Assembly: GCA_022824025.1 (NCBI GenBank) | Contig: JAJEBF010000014.1 | Span: forward strand, 124,001-188,000 | Source of the DNA: Caldilineaceae bacterium | Lineage (GTDB): Bacteria > Chloroflexota > Anaerolineae > Caldilineales > Caldilineaceae | Reading direction: 5' to 3' | Length of the DNA stretch: 64,000 nt | Part shown: positions 54,989-64,000 of the stretch, one piece after another | Position numbering within the stretch: the stretch's first letter is position 1 | Layout of the letters: each line of letters begins with the position of its first letter | Notes under the pieces: model-generated | Database searches by the model: none | Seen by the model: only the letters and a program-made list of their open reading frames with translations | What the model was told of the DNA's origin: nothing | Translations under genes and position numbers: made by a program

Positions 54989-56626
54989 CTACTCGCGATA
55001 ATGGCAACCGACACTATGCCGGTTGGCCCACGCTGCATTGGCGACGATGATCGCCGCCCGCACTGCATTGCGCAACCCGATTAAATCGTCTGTCAACGCC
55101 TGGCTGCGGTAAAAGCGCTCAATCTCATTCTCCAGCGTCCGCAGTTGGCGCACCGCTCGCGCCAACCGTCGCGTCGTGCGCACCAGCCCCACGTAGTTCC
55201 ACATGATTTGCTGTAAAGCCCTCATGTCCTGGCTGATCAATGCCGGGTCGGCCGCGCCGTCCTCCGCGTAACTCCATTCAGGAATGTCATCGGCATTGTG
55301 TAGTTCGGCCGGCTCCCTTCCCCGCTCTTCGGCCAGCCAGTTGCCGCCCCCGCCGCCGGCCTCCCTTTCCCCGCCGGCCCCAAGCCGGGCTTCAATGTGA
55401 CGGGCCGCGCGCCGCCCCCATACAAGCCCCTCCAGCAGCGACGCGCTCGCCAACCGGTTGGCCCCATGCACGCCAGTACACGATACTTCGCCGACACTGT
55501 ACAGACCGTCCACCGTTGACCGGCCCCACTCGTCTACCCAGATTCCGCCGCACGAATAATGCGCGGCCGGCACCACCGGCACAAGGTCTTTCGCGATGTC
55601 CACGCCGAATCCCAGCGCCCGCGCCCGGATCGTCGGAAAATGCGACAAAATCTCGCCCTGGTCGATATAGGACCGCAGGTCCAGGTAGACGTTCGAAACG
55701 CCGCGCGACAGCATCTCTCTGTGAATGGAACGGGCGACCACATCGCGCGGCGCCAGGTCCTTCCATTCCGGCGCATGGTTCTGCATGAACGGCTGCCCGT
55801 CCCTGTGCGCCAGCCTTGCGCCCGCGCCGCGCACCGCCTCCGATACCAGAAAATGGACCTGGCCCTGATGGTAAAACGCGGTCGGATGAAACTGAACGAA
55901 CTCGGCGTTGATCACCCGCGCGCCCGCCCGATACGCCATCGCCAGACCGTCGCCCCGCGCGCCTCGCGGGTTCGTTGTGCGCAGAAAGATCTGACCCAGA
56001 CCGCCGGTGGCCAGCACCGTGAACCTGGCTATCGCGCGCTTCACCTGTCCGCTCGCCCTTTCCAGCAAGTACGCGCCCACACAGGAGCGCCGCCCATAAA
56101 CCGCCAACCGGTTTCGGCCATGATGATCAGGCGTCAGCAGATCCACTGCAGTATGCCCCGTCAGAAGGGTCACCTCGGGATGGTTCTCCAGCGCGTTTAG
56201 AAGCGCCGCCTCGATACTCTTCCCTGTGGCGTCCGCGGAATGGATGATCCGCGGCAGACTGTGCCCCCCCTCGAGCGCCAGCGACAACGCCTCCTCGCCA
56301 TCGCGATCAAATGCCACCGGCGCGCGCGTCAGCAGCACCTCGCGCACTGCCTCAGGCCCTTGCTCGGCCAGAATGCGGACCGCGGCCGGGTTGCAGTGGC
56401 CTGCGCCGGCCCGGCGCAAGTCCTCCGCAAGCAGCGCGACGCTATCACCCCTGCCTACGTAGATGATTCCGCCCTGCGCCAAATATGTGTTTGAACTGTG
56501 TGGCTTTTCCCCGCGGGTGACGAGCGTCACCGCCGCGCCGGCGTCTGCCAGCTCCAGAGCTGTCGTCGCGCCCGCAATGCCCGTGCCAATGATCAAGACG
56601 TCGCAGGTCAGCAGATCATCCGCCAT
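54989..56626 (-). CDS. nadB: L-aspartate oxidase
   Basis: A 545-residue FAD enzyme, first step of de novo NAD synthesis (aspartate to iminoaspartate). FAD-binding VLIIGTGIAGATTALELA at the start; catalytic region HPTAFYHQGQVHFLVSEAVR; GARGDGLAMAYRAGARVINA; HYSCGGIWVDEWGRSTVDGL. Ordered upstream of nadA and nadC on the same strand. Confidence 0.95.
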   Translation of the reverse strand: MADDLLTCDVLIIGTGIAGATTALELADAGAAVTLVTRGEKPHSSNTYLAQGGIIYVGRGDSVALLAEDLRRAGAGHCNPAAVRILAEQGPEAVREVLLTRAPVAFDRDGEEALSLALEGGHSLPRIIHSADATGKSIEAALLNALENHPEVTLLTGHTAVDLLTPDHHGRNRLAVYGRRSCVGAYLLERASGQVKRAIARFTVLATGGLGQIFLRTTNPRGARGDGLAMAYRAGARVINAEFVQFHPTAFYHQGQVHFLVSEAVRGAGARLAHRDGQPFMQNHAPEWKDLAPRDVVARSIHREMLSRGVSNVYLDLRSYIDQGEILSHFPTIRARALGFGVDIAKDLVPVVPAAHYSCGGIWVDEWGRSTVDGLYSVGEVSCTGVHGANRLASASLLEGLVWGRRAARHIEARLGAGGEREAGGGGGNWLAEERGREPAELHNADDIPEWSYAEDGAADPALISQDMRALQQIMWNYVGLVRTTRRLARAVRQLRTLENEIERFYRSQALTDDLIGLRNAVRAAIIVANAAWANRHSVGCHYRE

Positions 56627-56733
56627 TGGATCTCACTGGGTTTGCTCGCGTCCCTCTCGGCAATCCGAACCCCATCCGGTAAGCCCTGGGTTCCCTTGCC
56701 TGCCATCAAAGCTCGGCAAGTGTCCCCGCAGGG

Positions 56734-57897
56734 CTAACCGATCTCCACCATCCGTTGCACCGACCGCGCCGCCCGCGCCAGAATCTCCTCAGGAACGCTG
56801 ATCTCGTACTGCATCTTCTCCAGCGCCGCCAGCGTATCCTCCATCGTAATCTGGCCCATGTGCGGGCACCGCACAGAGCATAGGCGCAGCATCTCCTTCT
56901 CCGGGTTGGCGCCGATGATATTGTCCCCCATCGAGCACTCCGTCAGAAGCAGATAGCGGGGCGCGTCCGTCTCCTCAACGTGCCGTATCATCGCCGTCGT
57001 GCTGCCGGTGAAGTCCGATGCTGCCACGACCTCCGGGCTGCATTCCGGATGAGACAGGATCACAACATCCGGATACTCGGCGCGCACCAGCCGGATGTCA
57101 TCCACCGTGAACTTGTCATGCACCTCGCAGCGGCCATGCCAGCCAATCAGGTCGAAGTCCTCCCCATCCAGCGGAATAACCGGTTGGCCGGTCTCCGGAT
57201 CGCGGGCGCCTCCCCCTTCCAAATCTAACGAGATCGGCGTCGACACGCCTTTGTCGTCATGCCCGGAGTCTGGCCCGGCAGAAACCGGGAAGATAATCCG
57301 CTTGCCCGTCTCATCGGCCACGTTTTTCGCCAGGTACTCATCCGGCAGAAAGATCACGCTGTCAGAGTCCAGCGAATTGACCACGGCCACCGCATTGCCG
57401 CTCGTGCAGCATATGTCCGTCTCCGCCTTCACATCAGCATAGGTATTTACATAGGTCACCACCGGCACGCCAGGAAACCGCTCCTTCAGCTCCCGCACAT
57501 CCTCGGCGGTGATGCTGGCCGCAAGCGAACAGCCCGCCTTCTCGGCGGGAAGCAGCACGGTCTTGTCCGGGCTGAGAATCTTGGCGGTCTCCGCCATGAA
57601 CTCCACGCCGCAGAAAACGATCACGTCCTTATCGGTCTGCGCCGCCATCCGGCTCAGAAACAGCGAATCGCCGACAAAGTCCGGAATCGAATGAAAGAGG
57701 ATCGCTTCCATATAGTTGTGCCCCAGAATAACCGCGTTGCGCTCCTTCTTCAGAAGGTTGATCTGGGCCGCCAGCTCCGCTTTGATCCGCAACTCAACGT
57801 CCAGCGCTACATCGCTAAGCTTCCGCGCCAGCGCTTCGTACATCAACTTGGCGTCTGTGATCTCCGCCAGCCGGTTTTCCAACGTTGTCCCTGTCAT
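56734..57897 (-). CDS. nadA: Quinolinate synthase
   Basis: A 387-residue [4Fe-4S] enzyme condensing iminoaspartate with DHAP. HNYMEAILFHSIPDFVGDS near residue 55 and Cys ligands in VFCGVEFMAETAKI, SHPECSPEVV and SVRCPHMGQITM. The region after GKRIIFP has about 40 inserted residues (PVSAGPDSGHDD ... DGEDFDLIG) before GWHGRCEVHDKF, where most NadA go directly from GK to the WPG/CxVH segment. Start at 57897 (MTGTTLENRL) has GAGGT upstream. Coupled with nadC and nadB. Confidence 0.94.
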   Translation of the reverse strand: MTGTTLENRLAEITDAKLMYEALARKLSDVALDVELRIKAELAAQINLLKKERNAVILGHNYMEAILFHSIPDFVGDSLFLSRMAAQTDKDVIVFCGVEFMAETAKILSPDKTVLLPAEKAGCSLAASITAEDVRELKERFPGVPVVTYVNTYADVKAETDICCTSGNAVAVVNSLDSDSVIFLPDEYLAKNVADETGKRIIFPVSAGPDSGHDDKGVSTPISLDLEGGGARDPETGQPVIPLDGEDFDLIGWHGRCEVHDKFTVDDIRLVRAEYPDVVILSHPECSPEVVAASDFTGSTTAMIRHVEETDAPRYLLLTECSMGDNIIGANPEKEMLRLCSVRCPHMGQITMEDTLAALEKMQYEISVPEEILARAARSVQRMVEIG

Positions 57898-57984
57898 GTT
57901 TGCTACCTCACTCCCTCCCGCCACTGACCTCTGTCCACTGCAGTTCTGCCCAATGCAGTCCCAGTATTTGTCTACCCTTCTCAG

Positions 57985-58917
57985 CTACGCCGCCATCTCC
58001 AAATCGAAACTGATGTCCAGCGCCGGCGCCGAATGGGTAAGCGCCCCAACCGAAATAAAATCCACGCCCGTCGCCGCAATTTCAGAAACGTTCTCCAAGA
58101 CCACGCCCCCTGAAGCCTCAAGCGGCGTTCGGCCCGCGGCAATCCTGACCGCCTTCCTAATCTGGTCCGGTACCATATTGTCAAGTAGAATGCGGTCTAC
58201 GTCAAGCGTCAGCGCCTCCTCCAACTGAGCAAAATCCGCCACTTCGACCTCGATAGCGATGTCCTGGTATCGACTCCGAATCCCCTCAACGGCCGGCGCG
58301 ATCCCCCCCGCGGCCGTAATGTGATTGTCCTTGACCAGCGCCATGTCAAAGAGGCCAAAACGATGGTTGCTTCCTCCCCCCAGCGCCACAGCTCTTTTGT
58401 CGAACAGCCTCAGCCCCGGCGCGGTCTTTCTCGTATCCAGAATCACCGCGCCCGTGCCTCGGGCCGCCTCAACGTAGCGCCTCGTCAACGTGGCAATGCC
58501 CGACATTCGCTGCAGAAAGTTCAGCGCCACCCTTTCCGCCGTCAAAAGCGTGCGTGCGCAGCCGGAGGCCCAGGCGACTTCGGTACCCGCCGCGACCTCC
58601 TCCCCGTCCCCGACGCAAGGGCGGAACGAAACCGGCTGTCTATTGCCGGCTGCAGAAAGGCGCGCCGATCCATCACCCTTACCCACCGATAGTTCGGGCC
58701 CCGCCAAATCTCCGTTCGCCTGACTCTCCGCAAGCATTAAGTACGTCAGACCTGCAACATCCAGCCCGGCCACGACGCCCGCAGCCTTCGCCAAGAAACG
58801 ACCCCTCGCCTGCTTCCCGGCCGGAATCGTTGCCAGCGTGGTCACGTCTCCACCGTCGATATCTTCAGCCAGAGCCGACTGCACCGCCGGCCTGGCGCGG
58901 TCCAGGAACCAGTCCAT
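57985..58917 (-). CDS. nadC: Nicotinate-nucleotide pyrophosphorylase (carboxylating)
   Basis: A 310-residue enzyme making nicotinate mononucleotide from quinolinate. Markers: LAEDIDGGDVTTLATIPAG near residue 15, NFLQRMSGIATLTRRYV near residue 125, DTRKTAPGLRLFDKRAV near 150, KDNHI near 185, EVEVADFAQLEEAL near 215. A Ser/Gly-rich insertion of about 25 residues (near 68-92) lengthens the N-terminal domain. The ATG at 58917 has GGGAAGC upstream. Completes nadB-nadA-nadC. Confidence 0.93.
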   Translation of the reverse strand: MDWFLDRARPAVQSALAEDIDGGDVTTLATIPAGKQARGRFLAKAAGVVAGLDVAGLTYLMLAESQANGDLAGPELSVGKGDGSARLSAAGNRQPVSFRPCVGDGEEVAAGTEVAWASGCARTLLTAERVALNFLQRMSGIATLTRRYVEAARGTGAVILDTRKTAPGLRLFDKRAVALGGGSNHRFGLFDMALVKDNHITAAGGIAPAVEGIRSRYQDIAIEVEVADFAQLEEALTLDVDRILLDNMVPDQIRKAVRIAAGRTPLEASGGVVLENVSEIAATGVDFISVGALTHSAPALDISFDLEMAA

Positions 58918-59297
58918 ACGCTTCCCTTGGAAGAGGCGAGCGCCTCCAGGATCGTCCAACTTGTAGGGGTTCACCGGTAGAATACCACCAGGGCCGATTC
59001 CATTCAAACCCAGCCTTCTTGGGGGCGCGCTTTCTTGAAATGGAGTAGCCTGCAGAAGCGGGCGGCAGGCCAGGTAACGCATTCCCGCAGCCAGCCTCAC
59101 TTCGCCGTTGCCCTTCTTCGCGCCTCTACGCGTCCCTTCACGGATCAAACTGCCGTTGCCGTCTGCCGTTGCCCCTCTCCGTGCCCCTCCTCCGCAGACC
59201 CTACGCCGCGAGGATCCGCGTCCGCTTTGCGCGCACCGGCTGTTCGGTTACACTGAAACCCACATTCCGCCCAGCCGTATTGATCAATGAAACGTCG

Positions 59298-60383
59298 ATG
59301 ATGAGCGAATCAATACTGTCAGACACTATCGCCCCTCCCCCCGCCGGACAGCACGCCGCGGCGCCGGTTTCCATGTCCGTTTCCAGCCTGAAGTTCGACT
59401 GGCTCATGACCGCCCTCAGCGCCCTCTTCGTAGGCGGCCTCTACCTCGACGGCTGGGCCCACAACCACGGTCGCGTTGACGAATCCTTCTTCACCATCTG
59501 GCACGCCTTCTTTTACAGCGGCTACCTGCTGGTTGGGATTGCCTTCGCCGCTGCGACAATCTCCAACCTGATGCAAGGCTACCCCCTGCCCCTGGCAGTG
59601 CCCCGCGGCTATCGGCTCACAGGTATCGGCCTCTTCATCTTCGCCGCCGGCGGCGTCGGCGATATGGTGTGGCACATTCTCTTCGGCATCGAAGATGGTA
59701 TCGAAGCCCTGTTCAGCCCAACTCACATCATGCTCGGCATCGGCATCGGCCTTACCGTCACCGGCCCGCTGCGCGCTGCCTGGCGCAGGCGCGCGGAAGA
59801 CGCCGGCTGGCGAAAACTCGCCCCTGCAGTGCTCTCACTGGGCATCTTTCTCGCCGCCCTTACCTTCTTCATGATGTTTTTCTTTCCCGTTACCGTACAG
59901 CTCGGAACGCCCGGAACCGGCCGCGGCTACTTCCATGATGATCTCGGCAAAACCGCCGGCCTGGTCGGCGCCATCCTTACCGCCGCCGCCCTGACAGGAC
60001 CCACCCTCCTGGCCCTCCGTCGCTGGCGGCTGCCCTTGGGAGCCGTCGCCGCCGCCCTCGGGCTGGCTATCCTGGGAGCCACAATCGTCGATTACGAAGG
60101 ACCCCGCATGATCTGGCTGGCGCTCGGCATGGCGGCGGCAGCCCTGGTTGTAGACTACCTGGCCTGGCGAGCCCAGCCGAGCCGCCGCCCCGAATCCCTC
60201 CGCTGGCTCGCGCCCGCCATCCCCTTCCTGCTTTACGCCGGCTACTACGCCGTCCTCCTCCCAACCACAGGCACAACCTGGTCCGTTCATATGTGGACCA
60301 GCACAATCATCATTCCAACCCTCGTTTGCTGGCTGCTCAGCTACCTCCTTCTGCCTCCGCTACCTCCGGAACCCCAACCGTGA
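59298..60383 (+). CDS. Uncharacterised polytopic membrane protein
   Basis: A 361-residue protein with about nine to ten TM segments from residue ~35 on, including [19 protein letters not shown], a conserved-looking [13 protein letters not shown], and [20 protein letters not shown]. Histidines and acidic residues inside predicted helices hint at metal or haem contact, but I do not recognise the family. Tandem ATGs at 59298 and 59301 follow only a weak ribosome-binding site. Its TGA overlaps the GTG start of the next gene. Confidence 0.72.
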   Translation: MMSESILSDTIAPPPAGQHAAAPVSMSVSSLKFDWLMTALSALFVGGLYLDGWAHNHGRVDESFFTIWHAFFYSGYLLVGIAFAAATISNLMQGYPLPLAVPRGYRLTGIGLFIFAAGGVGDMVWHILFGIEDGIEALFSPTHIMLGIGIGLTVTGPLRAAWRRRAEDAGWRKLAPAVLSLGIFLAALTFFMMFFFPVTVQLGTPGTGRGYFHDDLGKTAGLVGAILTAAALTGPTLLALRRWRLPLGAVAAALGLAILGATIVDYEGPRMIWLALGMAAAALVVDYLAWRAQPSRRPESLRWLAPAIPFLLYAGYYAVLLPTTGTTWSVHMWTSTIIIPTLVCWLLSYLLLPPLPPEPQP

Positions 60384-61138
60384 ACCTGCCCGCCCTGACT
60401 ACAGAACAGATGAGGGAAGTCGACCGGTTGATGGTCGAGAAGTTTGGCATTCAGCTTTTCCAAATGATGGAGAACGCCGGCCGCAACCTGGCCCTGCTCG
60501 CCGGACGCCTCCTCGCCAGCGATGACGATGAAGACGACCTCCTCGACCGGCCCATCGTCGTGCTGGCCGGCCCCGGCAACAACGGCGGCGGCGGCCTGGT
60601 CGCCGCCCGGCACCTCCTCAACTGGGGGGCCTGGGTCCAAATCGTCCTGACCCATCCTCCCGGTGAACTGCCCCCAGGTGTGATGAAGAGTCAGCTGTCG
60701 ATCCTGCAGCAAATGCACGCGCCCCTCGCCTGGGCAGAGGAGGGCTGGGAGCTCCCCCCTGCCGACCTGGTTATCGACGCCCTCATCGGCTATGGCCTCT
60801 CCGGCATGCCCCGCGGCCGCGCCGCAGACCTGATTCATCTCGCAAACAGCAGTGTCGCGCCGATCCTCAGTCTTGACGCGCCCAGCGGCCTCGACACCAC
60901 CAGCGGCGCTCTTTACGATCCGCACATCTCCGCCGCCGCAACCATGACCCTGGCCCTGCCAAAACTCGGCCTCCTGCACCAACGCGCCCGCGCCGCCTGC
61001 GGACGCCTTTTCCTCGCCGACATAAGCGTCCCGTCAACACTCTTTGAACAACTCGGCCTTGACGTGCCCCCTCTCTTTGCCGCAGACACTGTCATCCCCC
61101 TCAAGGTTGTGGATGGCTCTGCCCGCGTCGCGGAGTAG
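60380..61138 (+). CDS. nnrE: NAD(P)H-hydrate epimerase (YjeF N-terminal domain)
   Basis: A 252-residue enzyme that epimerises damaged NAD(P)HX for repair. YjeF_N signature: [40 protein letters not shown] near residue 75, and [16 protein letters not shown], plus [13 protein letters not shown]. The C-terminal dehydratase (NnrD) domain is not attached. GTG start overlaps the upstream TGA by 4 bases (GTGA), indicating translational coupling; an alternative is the internal ATG of MREVDR. Confidence 0.9.
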   Translation: MNLPALTTEQMREVDRLMVEKFGIQLFQMMENAGRNLALLAGRLLASDDDEDDLLDRPIVVLAGPGNNGGGGLVAARHLLNWGAWVQIVLTHPPGELPPGVMKSQLSILQQMHAPLAWAEEGWELPPADLVIDALIGYGLSGMPRGRAADLIHLANSSVAPILSLDAPSGLDTTSGALYDPHISAAATMTLALPKLGLLHQRARAACGRLFLADISVPSTLFEQLGLDVPPLFAADTVIPLKVVDGSARVAE

Positions 61139-61144
61139 ATCACG

Positions 61145-61717
61145 GTGACAGATTTTCTTAGCCTTCTCTCATCCAACCTGGTCTTCGTGATCGCCTACCT
61201 GCTCCTGTTCCTCGGCATTGTCGGCGCGATGGTCCCTGTCCTGCCAGGACCGCTCCTGATCTGGCTCGGCGCATTCGCCTGGGCCTGGGCCGACGGCTTC
61301 ATCCGCATCGGCTGGCCCACTCTGCTCGTCCTGGCGATCCTCACCATCGTCTCCTGGGCGGCCGATCTGGGCCTGAGTTTTCTCAGCAGCCGCAAATCGG
61401 GCGCCGGTTGGCGTTCTATCGCTGTCTCCATTCTCGGCGGGCTTCTCGGCGCAATCCTGCTCGCCAGCATCCCTGTCGTCGGCGCCTTCATCGGCGCCGC
61501 CATCGGCTCGGTCTCCGCGCTGTGGCTGATGGAATACCGCCGCGCCCAGGTGACCGCCCCAGCGGCAGGCAACGCCCCCCTGAATCCGCAGCGCAGCAAG
61601 GCCGCCGCTACCCGTGCCGTAAAAGGCTATGTAGGCGGCTTTCTTCTCGCCATGGTCGTCCAGTTCGCGTTCAGCGTCATCATGCTGACAATTTTCGCCT
61701 GGCAGGCCTTTCTGTAG
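61145..61717 (+). CDS. DUF456 domain membrane protein
   Basis: A 190-residue protein with four to five TM segments. DUF456-like pattern: LLFLGIVGAMVPVLPGPLLI near residue 20, ILTIVSWAADLGLSFLSSRK near 55-75, and SILGGLLGAILLASIPVVGA near 100. Function of the family is unknown. GTG start, 6 bases after the epimerase stop. Confidence 0.8.
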   Translation: MTDFLSLLSSNLVFVIAYLLLFLGIVGAMVPVLPGPLLIWLGAFAWAWADGFIRIGWPTLLVLAILTIVSWAADLGLSFLSSRKSGAGWRSIAVSILGGLLGAILLASIPVVGAFIGAAIGSVSALWLMEYRRAQVTAPAAGNAPLNPQRSKAAATRAVKGYVGGFLLAMVVQFAFSVIMLTIFAWQAFL

Positions 61718-61731
61718 ATGGGCGGATAAAA

Positions 61732-62385
61732 GTGCGAGCCGTTATCTTCGTAAACGGGGAGATTGACAACTACCAAATCCTGGCGCGCTGGCTGCGCGAA
61801 GACGACTTTCGCATCGCCGCCGACGGCGGCGCCCGCCATCTGGAGGCCCTCGACCTGGCCCCGCATGTCATCGTCGGCGACATGGATAGCATCGACGAGC
61901 CCCTCCTCACCCGTCTCCAGCTAAGGGGCGCCTCCATAGAAAAACACCCCGCAGCCAAAGACGCCACCGACCTGGAGCTGGCGATCGCACGCGCGGTCCG
62001 CGATGGAGCCGCTGAAATCCTCTTGCTCGGCGCCGTCGGCGGACGCCTCGACCAGACCCTCGCCAATCTCCTCATTCTCGCCCGACAGGCAGGGTCAGTG
62101 CCCGTCGCCATCGCCGAAGGAGACCAGCTCGCACGCGTCCTGCGCGGTCCCCAAACTCTGAACCTGACCGGCCCCGCCGGCGCTTACGTCAGCGCAGTCC
62201 CCCTGAGTGAGGAGGTGACCGGCGTTACCTACCGCGGACTCGAATACCCGCTTCACAACGCTACCCTCAGTCTCGGCAGCACCCGCGGCGTCAGCAACAC
62301 CCTGGCCTCGTCACCCGCACAGATCACCATCGAAACCGGCATTCTGCTCGTCACCCAGCAGTTCCCATCACCGGCAGAACCGTAG
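61732..62385 (+). CDS. thiN: Thiamine diphosphokinase
   Basis: A 217-residue kinase converting thiamine to thiamine diphosphate, the cofactor of the E1 enzymes here. Signatures: IAADGGARHLEALDLAPHVI, VGDMDSIDEPLLTR near residue 53, KDATDLELAIARAV near 80, LLGAVGGRLDQTLANLLIL near 105. GTG start 15 bases past the DUF456 stop. Complete. Confidence 0.9.
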   Translation: MRAVIFVNGEIDNYQILARWLREDDFRIAADGGARHLEALDLAPHVIVGDMDSIDEPLLTRLQLRGASIEKHPAAKDATDLELAIARAVRDGAAEILLLGAVGGRLDQTLANLLILARQAGSVPVAIAEGDQLARVLRGPQTLNLTGPAGAYVSAVPLSEEVTGVTYRGLEYPLHNATLSLGSTRGVSNTLASSPAQITIETGILLVTQQFPSPAEP

Positions 62386-62428
62386 AGCCCTCGCCAACTT
62401 GCCCGTCTCGGCTGCCGTATCTTGCGCG

Positions 62429-63253
62429 CTAGGCCTGCCCTGCGGACGAACTGCCTGCCCCTTCCTGTTCGGCACCCGTTTGCCCATGAACGGCGTCGCC
62501 TGCCCCCCTTGCCAGGACGCTGGCGGCCCCCAATGCAACGATTAGCGCCGCCAGCTGCGTGACCCGCACCGACCCCAGGAGCCCCGCGTCCGCCGCAAAC
62601 CCGTCCGCCCCCAGCCGCAGCAACGCATAGGCCAGCGCCGCCTGAACCGCGACGCGGAACGGCCTGTCCCACCTGCCCCACAGCAAGAAACCGCCCACAA
62701 TGGCCATCATGCCCATCGCCCGGTACAGCGCGACGGGATGACGAACAACACTCCCCCCGGATGAGGCCAGATCGGACGTGCCTCCAAGAAGGGCCAGCGC
62801 CCCCTGCATCGCGCCCCCCGGCTCGCCGGCGGCGCCCACCACTGCGCCCGTCAGAAAGTTCGAGACCTCCAACACCGCCCCGCCCGCCAGCAACCCAAAA
62901 ACCGCCGCAACCCCGACCGGCTTGGGATCTGCCCCGACCCGGATCAAGTACAAATACCCGGCAACAGTTGCCCCGATAACCCCCGGCCACAACAAAAGCC
63001 CGCCGGGCCGGATGCTTGCCAGGAGCAACGGCTCCGCGCGATAGACCTCCCAGAACTGGACTGCATGCGCCAGCCGGGCTACAATGACACCCGCGGCCAG
63101 CCCAATCGTGCCCAGATTCCAGATCATGTCCAGATCCAGACGCAGACGCCTGCCCACCTGAGCCATAAAGGACAATCCGAACCAGGCCGCGACAATCGCC
63201 AGAATTTGCGCCGTTGGCAGCGAAAGCGGACCAAGAGGCAATGACGGATACAA
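62429..63253 (-). CDS. Prolipoprotein diacylglyceryl transferase-like membrane protein, divergent
   Basis: A 274-residue protein with about seven TM segments and the overall order of Lgt: ARLAHAVQFWEVYRAEPLLL near residue 65, RPGGLLLWPGVIGATVAGYL (GGLxxHGG position), a NFLTGAVVG stretch (GRIGNFxNxE position), RHPVALYRAMGM, and a C-terminal VRVTQLAALIVAL. The catalytic His of HGG and the Arg of GRIGN appear replaced, so it may be an inactive or repurposed relative. TTG start at 63253 is supported by GAAGGAG 5 bases upstream; no other start has a better box. Confidence 0.72.
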   Translation of the reverse strand: MYPSLPLGPLSLPTAQILAIVAAWFGLSFMAQVGRRLRLDLDMIWNLGTIGLAAGVIVARLAHAVQFWEVYRAEPLLLASIRPGGLLLWPGVIGATVAGYLYLIRVGADPKPVGVAAVFGLLAGGAVLEVSNFLTGAVVGAAGEPGGAMQGALALLGGTSDLASSGGSVVRHPVALYRAMGMMAIVGGFLLWGRWDRPFRVAVQAALAYALLRLGADGFAADAGLLGSVRVTQLAALIVALGAASVLARGAGDAVHGQTGAEQEGAGSSSAGQA

Positions 63254-63377
63254 AGTGACTCCTTCGCTGTAGCCGGCGCAAGAACAATGAAATACCAAGA
63301 CCGGCGCCGAACGCCATGTAGTATACTATGTTCCTGTTGAGGCCAAACTCGGACCGGCCACCGATAGCGTAAATCCC

Positions 63378-64000
63378 ATGAACCTGGAACACATTCGCAA
63401 CTTCTGCATCATCGCTCATATCGACCACGGCAAAAGCACGCTGGCCGACCGCCTGATTCAACATACAGGCACCGTGACCGACCGCGAAATGAAGGAACAG
63501 CTGCTCGATTCGATGGACCTGGAACGCGAAAAAGGTGTCACAATCAAAGCCAGCGCCGTCCGCATGATCTACCGCCGCCAGTCAGAGGGCGCACCCTCCG
63601 CCGACTTTGAATTAAACCTGATCGATACGCCTGGACACGTCGATTTCACCTACGAAGTCAAACGCGCCCTCCAAGCCTGTGAAGGCGCCGTCCTCGTCGT
63701 CGACGCCTCCCAGGGCATCCAGGCGCAGACCGTCGCCCATCTCCTGGCCGCGATGGAACTCGACCTCACTATCGTCCCGGTTCTCAACAAAATCGACCTG
63801 CCTGCCGCGGTACCCGACGAAGTTGCTCACGACATCGAGGATCTTCTCGCCGTTCCCGCCTCCGACATCCTTCGAATCAGCGCGAAAGACAGTGTCAATA
63901 TCGAAGAAGTGCTTGAAGAGGTCGTGAAGCAGGTCCCCCCGCCGCAAGGAGACGCCGGCGAGAAGCTGCAGGCGCTCATCTTCGACTGCCATTACGACCC
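63378..64000 (+). CDS. lepA: Elongation factor 4 (LepA), 3' truncated by window edge
   Basis: 207 visible residues of a ribosome back-translocating GTPase. [19 protein letters not shown] gives the P-loop (residues ~10-25), [14 protein letters not shown] is switch [17 protein letters not shown] is switch II, and [11 protein letters not shown] is the NKxD motif. The ATG at 63378 is the start of the conserved MNLEHIRNF segment. Continues beyond the window. Confidence 0.95.
   Translation, partial: MNLEHIRNFCIIAHIDHGKSTLADRLIQHTGTVTDREMKEQLLDSMDLEREKGVTIKASAVRMIYRRQSEGAPSADFELNLIDTPGHVDFTYEVKRALQACEGAVLVVDASQGIQAQTVAHLLAAMELDLTIVPVLNKIDLPAAVPDEVAHDIEDLLAVPASDILRISAKDSVNIEEVLEEVVKQVPPPQGDAGEKLQALIFDCHYD

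Noticed and set aside
62253-63464. 403-codon frame antisense to thiN end and overlapping the Lgt-like gene
   Set aside because: Low-complexity Gly/Arg composition; both real neighbours have recognisable domains and starts.

Overview
The window reads as a high-GC bacterial chromosome segment, most likely from a Chloroflexota lineage (Caldilineales- or SAR202-like, environmental or host-associated). That placement is inference from gene content: several divergent enolase-superfamily sugar-acid dehydratases, many Gfo/Idh/MocA, SDR, luciferase-like and phytanoyl-CoA-dioxygenase genes, paired GT39-type membrane glycosyltransferases and a fused FolK-FolP. A 16S or marker-gene tree would be needed to confirm it. 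No phage, insertion sequence, CRISPR array, rRNA or tRNA was recognised.

Layout. 1-3240 (+): the end of a dihydrolipoamide acyltransferase (E2), an HpcH/HpaI aldolase and an M24 peptidase. 3515-8326 (+): two tandem GT39-like glycosyltransferases. 8511-10265 (+): a small membrane protein and a Gfo/Idh/MocA oxidoreductase. 18479-10534 (-): a catabolic block with a D-2-hydroxyacid dehydrogenase, an SDR, E1-alpha, E1-beta and E2 of a 2-oxoacid dehydrogenase complex, the remnant of an ABC permease, a rhamnonate-dehydratase-like enolase and a flavin-dependent oxidoreductase. 20219-18963 (-) is another enolase-family gene. 20651-23267 (+): a hydroxyacid dehydrogenase, a ferredoxin and a PIG-L deacetylase. 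28448-23354 (-): a sugar ABC importer (binding protein and two permeases, no ATPase) with a beta-propeller protein upstream. 28936-34201: housekeeping genes aspS, a 6S RNA, PHP, alr, nth and convergent rpsT. 34959-40315: a hexuronate/sugar-acid module (enolase-family dehydratase, ketoglutarate-semialdehyde-type dehydrogenase, uronate isomerase, mannonate-type SDR). 40520-42211: glnS. 42353-51503: mixed accessory genes, mostly on the minus strand. 52139-64000: cofactor and core genes (folK-folP, siroheme synthesis, nadB-nadA-nadC, NAD(P)H-hydrate epimerase, thiamine diphosphokinase, an Lgt-like protein and the start of lepA).

How the genes fit together. The accessory genes look like interchangeable modules for taking up and oxidising sugars and sugar acids: import, dehydration by enolase-family enzymes, oxidation by SDR/MDR/Gfo/hydroxyacid dehydrogenases, aldol cleavage and oxidative decarboxylation by an E1-E2 complex. 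The E3 subunit and the transporter ATPase are not in the window. The cofactor block supplies NAD, folate, thiamine and siroheme.

Items most worth a second look are a probable 6S RNA with its own promoter and terminator (30944-31200), a two-copy dispersed repeat (20220-20319 and 47722-47824), an ABC permease remnant inside the 2-oxoacid dehydrogenase block, a MalF-type permease carrying a large extra membrane insert, an Lgt-like protein lacking expected active-site motifs, an SDR with Met at the catalytic Lys position, and a NadA with a long insertion. None of these by itself amounts to a clearly new system.
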